64,000 bases of DNA from Blastococcus xanthinilyticus (GTDB lineage Bacteria; Actinomycetota; Actinomycetes; Mycobacteriales; Geodermatophilaceae): positions 62,001 to 126,000 of the forward strand of contig NZ_VNHW01000005.1 of assembly GCF_008124835.1 (NCBI RefSeq). Direction: 5' to 3'. Below are positions 57,713-64,000 of the stretch, piece by piece. Numbering within the stretch: position 1 is the stretch's first letter; each line of letters starts with the position of its first letter. The notes beneath the pieces were generated by a model. The model was not told the DNA's origin. It saw nothing but the letters and a program-made list of their open reading frames with translations, and did no database searches. Made by a program: the position numbers and the translations under genes.

Positions 57713-59557
57713 ATGAGCCACTACACCGCCAACCTGCGGGACCTCGAGTTCAACCTCTTCGAGTTCCTCGACACCCGGGAGCGCTTCGGCACCGGCCCGT
57801 TCGAGCAGATGGACGCCGAGACGGCGCGCGGTGTGCTGACCGAGATCCGGCGGCTGGCCGAGGGCCCGATCGCGGCCTCCTTCACCGACGCCGACCGCAA
57901 CCCCCCGGTCTTCGACCCCGCCACGCACTCGGTGACGCTGCCCGAGTCGTTCAAGAAGTCGGTCAAGGCGGTGGAGGACGGCGAGTGGTACCGCCTCGAC
58001 CTGCCCGAACACCTCGGCGGCTTCGGCGCACCGCACGTCCTGACCTGGGCCGCCTTCGAGATGATCCTGGGCGCCAACCCGGCGGTCTTCATGTACGGCT
58101 CGGGCGCCGCGTTCGCCGCGATCCTCGACGAGCTGGGCACGCCGGACCAGAAGCGCCTGGCCGAGCTGATGCTGGAGCACAAGTGGGGCGCCACCATGGT
58201 GCTCACCGAGCCCGACGCCGGCTCCGACGTCGGGGCGGGCACGACCAAGGCCGTGCAGCAGCCCGACGGCTCGTGGCACATCACCGGCGTGAAGCGGTTC
58301 ATCACCTCCGCCGAGCACGACCTCTCGGACAACATCGTCCACCTGGTCCTGGCCCGCCCCGAGGGCGCGAAGGCCGGCACCAAGGGGCTGTCGCTGTTCG
58401 TCGTCCCCAAGTTCCACGTGGACCTGGAGACGGGTGAGCTGGGCGAGCGCAACGGCGCCTACGTCACCAACGTCGAGAAGAAGATGGGGCTCAAGGTCTC
58501 CACCACCTGCGAGCTCACCTTCGGCGACGGGCCCGTCCCGGCCCAGGGCTGGCTGGTCGGCGAGGTGCACGACGGCATCGCCCAGATGTTCAAGGTCATC
58601 GAGCACGCGCGCATGTTCGTCGGCGCCAAGGCCATCGCCACGCTGTCGGCCGGCTACCAGGTGGCCCTCGACTACGCGAAGACCCGCGTCCAGGGCGCCG
58701 ACCTCACCGCGACGTCGAAGGACGCCCCGCGGGTCACCATCACCCACCACCCCGACGTGCGCCGCTCGCTGATGCTCCAGAAGTCCTACGCCGAGGGGAT
58801 GCGGGCGCTGTACCTGTACGCGGCCAGCTTCCGCGACCAGATCACCGCCGCCGAGGCGGAGGGCACCGCGGACAGCGAGCCGGCCGTCCTGGCCGCCAAG
58901 GTCAACGACCTGCTGCTGCCGATCGTGAAGGGCTTCGGCTCCGAGCGCGCCACCCAGCTGCTCACCCAGGAGTCGCTGCAGACGCTCGGCGGCTCGGGCT
59001 TCCTGCAGGACTACCCGATCGAGCAGTACATCCGCGACTCCAAGATCGACACCCTCTACGAGGGCACCACGGCGATCCAGGGCCAGGACTTCTTCTTCCG
59101 GAAGATCGTCAAGGACGGCGGGGTCGCGCTGACCTGGCTCGCCGGGCAGATCCAGGCCACGGTGGACGGCGCGGCGGGCGACGGCCGGCTCAAGGAGGAG
59201 CGGGCGCTGCTCGGCACCGCACTGTCCGACGTGCAGGGCATGCTCACCGCGATGTTCGGCCACCTGACCGAGGCCCAGGACGACATGACCTCGCTCTACA
59301 AGGTCGCGCAGAGCACCTCCCGGCTGCTCCTGGCCGCGGGCGACCTGATCACCGGCTGGCTGCTCGTCCGCCAGGCGGAGGTGGCCCTGGGCGCGCTCGC
59401 CGGCGAGGTGAGCGAGCGGGACCGGCTCTTCTACGAGGGCAAGCTGGCCGCCACCCGGTTCTTCGCGACCCAGGTGCTCCCGCGGCTGACCTCCGAGCGG
59501 TTCATCGTCGAGAACACCGACAACGCGCTCATGGAGATCGACGAGGCCTGCTTCTGA
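57713..59557 (+). CDS. fadE5: Acyl-CoA dehydrogenase, FadE5 type
   Basis: A 614-residue FAD enzyme for the first step of fatty-acid beta-oxidation. It is the long type with an extra C-terminal domain. Motifs: [20 protein letters not shown] (FAD/substrate loop), the catalytic-Glu region [16 protein letters not shown] and [23 protein letters not shown]. The N-terminus ([18 protein letters not shown]) is that of mycobacterial FadE5, which accepts a wide range of chain lengths. It probably feeds electrons through ETF to the EtfD-like protein at 40521. ATG start. Confidence 0.93.
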   Translation: MSHYTANLRDLEFNLFEFLDTRERFGTGPFEQMDAETARGVLTEIRRLAEGPIAASFTDADRNPPVFDPATHSVTLPESFKKSVKAVEDGEWYRLDLPEHLGGFGAPHVLTWAAFEMILGANPAVFMYGSGAAFAAILDELGTPDQKRLAELMLEHKWGATMVLTEPDAGSDVGAGTTKAVQQPDGSWHITGVKRFITSAEHDLSDNIVHLVLARPEGAKAGTKGLSLFVVPKFHVDLETGELGERNGAYVTNVEKKMGLKVSTTCELTFGDGPVPAQGWLVGEVHDGIAQMFKVIEHARMFVGAKAIATLSAGYQVALDYAKTRVQGADLTATSKDAPRVTITHHPDVRRSLMLQKSYAEGMRALYLYAASFRDQITAAEAEGTADSEPAVLAAKVNDLLLPIVKGFGSERATQLLTQESLQTLGGSGFLQDYPIEQYIRDSKIDTLYEGTTAIQGQDFFFRKIVKDGGVALTWLAGQIQATVDGAAGDGRLKEERALLGTALSDVQGMLTAMFGHLTEAQDDMTSLYKVAQSTSRLLLAAGDLITGWLLVRQAEVALGALAGEVSERDRLFYEGKLAATRFFATQVLPRLTSERFIVENTDNALMEIDEACF

Positions 59558-59564
59558 ATGGATC

Positions 59565-59654
59565 GTCGTCCTCCGGACGACACCGCGGCCAGGAGCCGTC
59601 CCCGACCGGCACGGAGCCGCTGCCCGTGTCCCGGCCGGGGACCCTCCGGGCCCC
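59565..59654 (-). repeat. Dispersed double-hairpin element, copy F
   Basis: On the minus strand: first hairpin GGGGCCC-GGA-GGGTCCC (59654-59638), 56-nt core with GGGACACGGGCAGCGGCTCC and CTGGCCGCGGT, second hairpin GTCGTCC-GGA-GGACGAC (59581-59565). It starts eight bases after the fadE5 stop. Its core is the closest match to copy E. Confidence 0.85.
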
Positions 59655-59668
59655 GCGACCGGTCCACC

Positions 59669-59700
59669 GAGGGCCGCCTCCCGCCGGGGAGGCGGCCCTC
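59669..59700 (+). terminator. Terminator after fadE5
   Basis: A 14-bp perfect stem, GAGGGCCGCCTCCC with GGGAGGCGGCCCTC-type pairing (59669-59682 against 59687-59700) and GCCG loop, followed by GGCCGTTTCG. Confidence 0.75.
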
Positions 59701-59763
59701 GGCCGTTTCGGGGGCGGCGGTACGGGCATGGCCGGGAGGACAGCCGACGGACAGGAGGCCGGC

Positions 59764-60015
59764 ATGACCGATCCGCAGGGCAGTGACCGCATCCAGCAGG
59801 ACATCCCGACCGCGTCGGGAACCGGCGCCAACAGCGACCTGGGCTCGTCCTTCGACGACGTCCCCCTGACCGCCGACGAGGCCATCGCGCGGGACGACGC
59901 GCAGGGCGACGACCTCCCGGCGCGCGCCGACGGCGACATCGCCCGCGCCACCCGCGCCGGGGCCTCCGGCGAGGTCGACTCCCCCACCGACCGGTCCGGG
60001 GACGACGGGCGATGA
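59764..60015 (+). CDS. Small acidic disordered protein
   Basis: An 83-residue hydrophilic protein, rich in Asp, Ala, Gly and Ser, with no hydrophobic core. The region LTADEAIARDDAQGDDLPARADGD resembles part of the next small protein (LTTDEDAQRED), so the two may be paralogues. AGGAGG lies before the ATG. The stop overlaps the next gene (ATGA). Unknown family with hydrophilin-like composition. Confidence 0.6.
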   Translation: MTDPQGSDRIQQDIPTASGTGANSDLGSSFDDVPLTADEAIARDDAQGDDLPARADGDIARATRAGASGEVDSPTDRSGDDGR

Positions 60016-60167
60016 GCGAGTCCCAGCCGACCGGCTACCGCGAGTCCCCCGACACGACCGGCGACGGCAGCACCGAGGAGCGCCGCGACGACGACGTGGC
60101 CCTGACCACCGACGAGGACGCCCAGCGGGAGGACTCGGTGGCCCGCCCCGGCAACGAGTCCGACTAG
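60012..60167 (+). CDS. Small acidic disordered protein, coupled
   Basis: A 51-residue highly charged protein (Asp, Glu, Arg, Thr) with no hydrophobic core. Its ATG overlaps the previous stop by four bases, and its DDVALTTDEDAQREDS segment resembles the preceding protein. A strong terminator follows, marking the end of a two-gene operon. Confidence 0.6.
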   Translation: MSESQPTGYRESPDTTGDGSTEERRDDDVALTTDEDAQREDSVARPGNESD

Positions 60168-60178
60168 CCCGCTCGCAG

Positions 60179-60222
60179 GCACGACGGCGCCCCCTCCCGC
60201 ACGGGAGGGGGCGCCGTCGTGC
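60179..60222. terminator. Bidirectional terminator, 21-bp stem
   Basis: Bases 60179-60199 pair perfectly with 60202-60222. It separates the small acidic operon from the converging binding-protein gene and can serve both. Confidence 0.9.
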
Positions 60223-60235
60223 CCGTGCGGCTGGG

Positions 60236-61477
60236 TCAGCCGGCGATGTCGGCCGCGAACTCGCCCTCGAAGGCCTCCTGCAGGACCTTCGCACCGCCGG
60301 GCACGTCGGCCGGCTGGAGGATGAAGCTCTCCAGGCTGGGCGACGTGCCCAGCTCGAAGCCGCGGATCGGGACGACGACGCCGCCGCTGTCGACCTCCTC
60401 GAGCTCGTCGAACGCGCTCAGCACGCCCTCGCGGGTGAGGTCACCGTTCTCGCAGGCCTGGTCGAGCACCTGCTTCATGATCGCAGCCATGCCGTAGCCC
60501 ACGAGCACCTGGAGGCTGGGCGACGTCCCCTCGTAGTCCGCCGCGTACTGCTCCAGCAGCTCGGGGTGCTGGTCGAACGCGGAGACCGGCGTGGCGAAGT
60601 ACAGGTCCTGCTTGATCTTCTCCGCCGCCGGGCCGTCCAGCAGGCCGGGGGCGAACACCGGGTTGCTGCCGAGGATCGGCACGTCCAGGCCCTGCGCCTC
60701 CATCGCGACCGCGGCGGACGCCAGCTGGCCCGGGGCCACGGTGAGCGCGATCAGGTCGACCCCGGCCGCCTTGAACTGGGTGATCTGGGCACTCATGTCC
60801 TGGTCGGTCGCCTTGATCTGCGCCGGGATGACCTCGAGGTCCTTCTTCGCCGCCACCGCCTCGGTGCCGGCCAGGCCGCTCGATCCGAACTCGCCCTCGA
60901 AGTAGATGTGGCCGACGGTGTCGCCCTCCTGCAGCAGCCCCTGGTCGAACATGTAGTCGTAGCCGTTCGAGAGCTCGACCTGGTAGGTCGCGCCCGGGAC
61001 GCCGGTGCCGGGGATCTGGGTGAGGGTCTCGGCCCACGCCGAGGGGATGTTCACGATCGAGTCGGCCTCGTAGTCCGGGGCCAGGGCGGTGTTGATCGGC
61101 GACCCGATCGTCTGCTGCATCGCCAGGACGTCGCCCTCCATGGCGCTGTAGAGCTGGACGCCCTGCTGCGGGACGTAGCCGGTGTCCTGGACCTCCAGCT
61201 CGACGTCGTAGGTGTCGCAGACCTGGTTGGTCTTCCAGAACATGGTGTGGCCGTTGGTCTGGTCGTTGCCAGAGGCGGCGAACACCCCGGTCAGGTCGGT
61301 GAGCACGCCCAGGGTGATGGTTTCGCCGTCGACGCCGATGTCGGTGGCGACGTCACCACCCCCGCCCCCGGCCGCGCCGGAGTCTCCGCCGGGGGCCTTG
61401 GTGCTGCAACCCCCCGCGGCGACGACCACCGCGGCAGCCAGCAGGGTGGCGGTACCGGATCGCGTGCTGATCGTCAT
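60236..61477 (-). CDS. ABC transporter substrate-binding lipoprotein (branched-chain amino-acid / Peripla_BP_6 type)
   Basis: A 413-residue lipoprotein. The signal peptide ends in lipobox AAGGC (Cys near 24), followed by a Gly-rich linker and a LivJ/LivK-type two-lobed fold (ITLGVLTDLTGVFAASGNDQTNGHTMFW at the start). Such receptors bind branched-chain amino acids, amides or aromatics, and pass them to a Liv-type permease; no permease gene is next to it. GGGAG lies before the ATG. Ends at the shared terminator. Confidence 0.88.
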   Translation of the reverse strand: MTISTRSGTATLLAAAVVVAAGGCSTKAPGGDSGAAGGGGGDVATDIGVDGETITLGVLTDLTGVFAASGNDQTNGHTMFWKTNQVCDTYDVELEVQDTGYVPQQGVQLYSAMEGDVLAMQQTIGSPINTALAPDYEADSIVNIPSAWAETLTQIPGTGVPGATYQVELSNGYDYMFDQGLLQEGDTVGHIYFEGEFGSSGLAGTEAVAAKKDLEVIPAQIKATDQDMSAQITQFKAAGVDLIALTVAPGQLASAAVAMEAQGLDVPILGSNPVFAPGLLDGPAAEKIKQDLYFATPVSAFDQHPELLEQYAADYEGTSPSLQVLVGYGMAAIMKQVLDQACENGDLTREGVLSAFDELEEVDSGGVVVPIRGFELGTSPSLESFILQPADVPGGAKVLQEAFEGEFAADIAG

Positions 61478-61624
61478 GGTGCTCCCTCGGGCGGTCGTCG
61501 CGTGCGGTGACTAAGCGCACAGTCAGCATGGTGCCGGATGTGTCAAGGGCCACACCGTCGTCCCGATCCCGACCCGCCGGCGGACGTGGGGCAGGTCTCC
61601 CGGTCGCGCTCTACCATCCCGACC

Positions 61625-62380
61625 ATGGCGGTCAACGGTCCCCTCGCCGGACGTCGGGCACTCGTCACCGGTGGGGCGTCGGGCATCGGGCGGGCCTGCG
61701 CCGTCCGGCTGGCCGCCGATGGTGCCGCGGTCGTGATCGTCGACCGGGACGCCGGGGCCGCGCGGGTGGTGGCCGAGGAGGTGGGCGGCACGGCGGTGAC
61801 GGTCGACCTCTCCGACCTCGCCGCGGTGGACAGCCTGGACCTCGCCGTGGACGTCCTGGTCAACAACGCCGGGCTGCAGCACGTCGCCCCGCTGCACGAG
61901 TTCCCGGTCGACCGGTTCTCCTACATCCTGCGGCTCATGCTGGAGGCGCCCTTCCGGCTGATCCGTGGCGCGCTGCCGCACATGTACGACCAGGGCTGGG
62001 GCCGCGTGGTCAACATCAGCTCGGTGCACGGCCTGCGCGCCTCGCCGTACAAGTCGGCGTACGTGACGGCCAAGCACGGCCTCGAGGGCCTGTCCAAGGT
62101 CGTCGCCTTGGAGGCGGCCGGTCGCGGCGTCACGTCGAACTGCGTGAACCCCGCCTACGTGCGCACCCCGCTGGTGGAGGGGCAGATCGCCGACCAGGCC
62201 CGGGCCCACGGCATGTCGGAGGACGAGGTCGTGGAGCGGGTCATGCTGGCGCCTGCGGCCCTCAAGCGGCTCATCGAGCCGGCCGAGGTAGCCGACGCGG
62301 TGGCCTGGCTGTGCTCGCCCGCCGCGACGTCGGTCACCGGCACGTCCCTGGTCATGGACGGCGGGTGGAGCGCGCACTGA
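61625..62380 (+). CDS. 3-hydroxybutyrate dehydrogenase (SDR family)
   Basis: A 251-residue short-chain dehydrogenase. The cofactor motif TGGASGIG is at residues 15-22, NNAG in LVNNAGLQHVAPLHEFP, and the catalytic Ser-Tyr-Lys in ISSVHG and SAYVTAKHG. The LQHVAPLHEFP segment and length fit the bacterial 3-hydroxybutyrate dehydrogenase group, which turns 3-hydroxybutyrate into acetoacetate with NAD. The ATG start lacks a strong ribosome-binding site. Other SDR substrates cannot be excluded. Confidence 0.82.
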   Translation: MAVNGPLAGRRALVTGGASGIGRACAVRLAADGAAVVIVDRDAGAARVVAEEVGGTAVTVDLSDLAAVDSLDLAVDVLVNNAGLQHVAPLHEFPVDRFSYILRLMLEAPFRLIRGALPHMYDQGWGRVVNISSVHGLRASPYKSAYVTAKHGLEGLSKVVALEAAGRGVTSNCVNPAYVRTPLVEGQIADQARAHGMSEDEVVERVMLAPAALKRLIEPAEVADAVAWLCSPAATSVTGTSLVMDGGWSAH

Positions 62381-62487
62381 CCCCTCCCCCGGGCGCGGGC
62401 GGCCGGAGCCGCCACCGGTGGAGCTCCCCGCGCCGGCTGCGCACCGGCCCGCCCGGTCGGCGCGGCCCGGCCGCATACCCTGGCCCC

Positions 62488-63420
62488 GTGCACCCGGCCC
62501 CAGCTTCCGGACGGCTGCTCGCGGCCGACGAGTGGAGGGCACGGGCCGCCGCCCACGAGGCCCGCGTCGACCGGTGGGTCGCGCCGCACCGGGAGCGCCG
62601 CCGCCGTGGGCAGCCGCACCCGGTCCTGGACTTCCTCTTCACCTACTACTCCGAGACGCCCGGCCGGCTGCGCCGCTGGCACCCCGGCCCCGGAGTGGCC
62701 CTGGCACCCGCGGCCGGCGAGCCGGCACCGCACGCCGGCCGGCGCTGGTACGCCGTCGACGGGCAGGGCGTCGTCCGACTGGACACCGCAGCCTTCCTGA
62801 CCGGGCGGACCGACACCGTCCGGTTCGTCCGCCGGCTGCTCGTGGCGACCGCCTCCCGGCCCGCGTTCACCGGCTGCTTCGGGCTGCACGAGTGGGCGAT
62901 GGTCTACCGCGACCGCGCGACCCGGCACGCGCTGCCGCTGCGGCTGGGCCCGGAGGGCACCGACGCCGTCGTCGAGGCGCACCCCATCCGCTGCAGCCAC
63001 ATCGACGCGTTCCGCTTCTTCACGCCGGAGGCCGCGCCCCGCAACCGGCTGCGGCCGACCCGCGAGAACCAGCACGAGCTGGAGCAGCCGGGCTGCCTGC
63101 ACGCCGGGATGGACCTCTACAAGTGGGCCTACAAGCTCGCCCCCGCAACGCCCGGTGACCTCGTGGCGGACTGCTTCGAGCTGGCGGTGGACATCCGCGC
63201 GCTGGACATGCGCGCCTCCCCGTACGACCTCGCCGGCCACGGCTACCCCGCCGTCCCCATCGAGACCCCCGAGGGGAAGGCCGAGTACGTGGCGGCCCAG
63301 CGCGGGTTCGCCCAGCGCGGCGCCGGTCTCCGGCAGCGGCTCGTGGAGCTCTGCGACCAGCTGCTGGGCCCGGCCGGCGCGTCGACGGAGGTGCCCCAGG
63401 CCGTACGGTCGGAGCCGTGA
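62488..63420 (+). CDS. Conserved actinobacterial protein, often annotated 3-methyladenine DNA glycosylase
   Basis: A 310-residue soluble protein with family hallmarks HPVLDFLFTYYSETPGRLRRWHPG, CFGLHEWAMVYRD, RCSHIDAFRFFTPEA and GCLHAGMDLYKWAYKL. I see no helix-hairpin-helix or known glycosylase active-site motif, so the transferred name may be wrong; the many conserved His and Cys suggest a metal or nucleotide site instead. The GTG start is chosen because similarity begins there. It overlaps the next gene by four bases (GTGA), so the two may work together. Confidence 0.75.
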   Translation: MHPAPASGRLLAADEWRARAAAHEARVDRWVAPHRERRRRGQPHPVLDFLFTYYSETPGRLRRWHPGPGVALAPAAGEPAPHAGRRWYAVDGQGVVRLDTAAFLTGRTDTVRFVRRLLVATASRPAFTGCFGLHEWAMVYRDRATRHALPLRLGPEGTDAVVEAHPIRCSHIDAFRFFTPEAAPRNRLRPTRENQHELEQPGCLHAGMDLYKWAYKLAPATPGDLVADCFELAVDIRALDMRASPYDLAGHGYPAVPIETPEGKAEYVAAQRGFAQRGAGLRQRLVELCDQLLGPAGASTEVPQAVRSEP

Positions 63421-64000
63421 CCGCGACGAGCACCGACCGCTGGATCCGCCTGGACGGCACCACGAACACCCGCGACCTCGGCGGCCTCCCCACGACCGAC
63501 GGCGGGCGCACGCTGCCGGGACGGATCCTGCGCAGCGACAACCTGCAGACGCTCAGCGACGCGGACATCGCGCGGCTGGTCGACGAGATCGGCCTGCGCC
63601 AGGTCATCGACCTGCGCACCACGGCGGAGATCCTGCTGGAGGGCCGCGGTCCGCTGCGGGGCCTGCCGGACGTCGTCCACCGGCACTTCACCCTGCTCCC
63701 CGAGCGCGGCCACCACACCGACGTGTTCGCGGTGGAGGAGGACGACCCGCAGGTCGAGCTCCCGGCCGCCGGGTGGGCCGAGTCGCTGCTGCCGCGCCAG
63801 GTGGCCGCGCACGACGAGGGCGAGCCGCCGGCGGTGCGCTCCTACCTCGGCTACCTCGGCCAGCGGGGAGAGAACGTCGTCGCGGCGCTGCGGGCGCTCA
63901 CCGAGGCCGGGGACGGCGCCTCGGTGGTCCACTGCGCCGCGGGCAAGGACCGCACCGGCGTGGTCTGCGCCCTCGCGCTGGCCGTCGCCGGCGTCCCGAA
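63417..64000 (+). CDS. Tyrosine-protein phosphatase, PtpB-like (partial, cut by window end)
   Basis: The first 194 codons of a tyrosine/serine phosphatase. The N-terminal LDGTTNTRDLGGLPTTDGGRTLPGRILRSD and the catalytic P-loop HCAAGKDRTGVV (Cys nucleophile and Arg) match the Y_phosphatase3/MptpB family. GTG start overlaps the previous stop. Such enzymes dephosphorylate proteins or phosphoinositides and may be secreted; no signal peptide is seen. The gene runs beyond the last base. Confidence 0.9.
   Translation, partial: MTATSTDRWIRLDGTTNTRDLGGLPTTDGGRTLPGRILRSDNLQTLSDADIARLVDEIGLRQVIDLRTTAEILLEGRGPLRGLPDVVHRHFTLLPERGHHTDVFAVEEDDPQVELPAAGWAESLLPRQVAAHDEGEPPAVRSYLGYLGQRGENVVAALRALTEAGDGASVVHCAAGKDRTGVVCALALAVAGVP

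Overview
The window is a high-GC actinobacterial chromosome segment. Mycothiol-dependent formaldehyde oxidation, an HspR/HAIR-controlled dnaK-grpE-dnaJ-hspR operon, a bifunctional-type dCTP deaminase, DUF3151 next to fba, DUF3140 and a FadE5-type acyl-CoA dehydrogenase all point to Actinomycetia. Gene content and style suggest the Geodermatophilaceae (Blastococcus, Modestobacter or Geodermatophilus), but that placement is inference. Nearly all of the window is ordinary chromosome. I saw no transposase, phage gene, plasmid gene or CRISPR array.

Layout. 0-3.6 kb: a mycothiol-linked formaldehyde/nitrosothiol pair and an OFA-type MFS carrier with a 48-residue partner. 3.8-17.7 kb: a broken-up purine cluster on the minus strand (purL, purQ, purS, purC, purB, purD, purA), interrupted by two secreted-protein genes, an AI-2E-type permease, a glycerophosphodiesterase and rsgA. 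17.8-28.9 kb: a sugar-type ABC permease/ATPase pair lacking a binding protein, DUF3151 and fba, a lipoprotein, a pentapeptide-repeat protein, two flavoenzymes, pyrE, a fasciclin lipoprotein and two membrane proteins. 29-40 kb: the stress block of clpB, an OhrR/OsmC pair, a MarR-controlled drug exporter and the dnaK operon ending in hspR plus a coupled MarR gene. 40.5-49.6 kb: an EtfD-like membrane iron-sulfur oxidoreductase, a frameshifted MFS gene, dcd, a secreted subtilisin-like protease, a PAS protein with a soluble MCP, and tRNA-Gly(CCC). 49.7-64 kb: a DevS/DevR-like two-component pair, a type III polyketide synthase with a methyltransferase, a sugar kinase, several small acidic proteins, a TetR regulator, FadE5, a branched-chain amino-acid-type binding protein, 3-hydroxybutyrate dehydrogenase and a tyrosine phosphatase cut by the window end.

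Regulatory sites readable from sequence include two HAIR elements (clpB, dnaK), a perfect 17-bp inverted repeat made of two TTGC-N5-GCAA sites upstream of a MarR/exporter unit, a Crp-type TGTGA-N6-TCACA site before the DevR-like regulator, and a shared GTTACC(C/G)GCGAGTAG motif in front of the EtfD-like and FadE5 genes. The last may mark a small fatty-acid-oxidation regulon.

The most unusual feature is a dispersed intergenic element of 88-90 nt found six times. Each copy has two hairpins presenting the same GGA loop, 54-56 nt apart, joined by a conserved core. The stems vary with compensating changes, and copies usually sit just downstream of genes. I recognise no described family for it.
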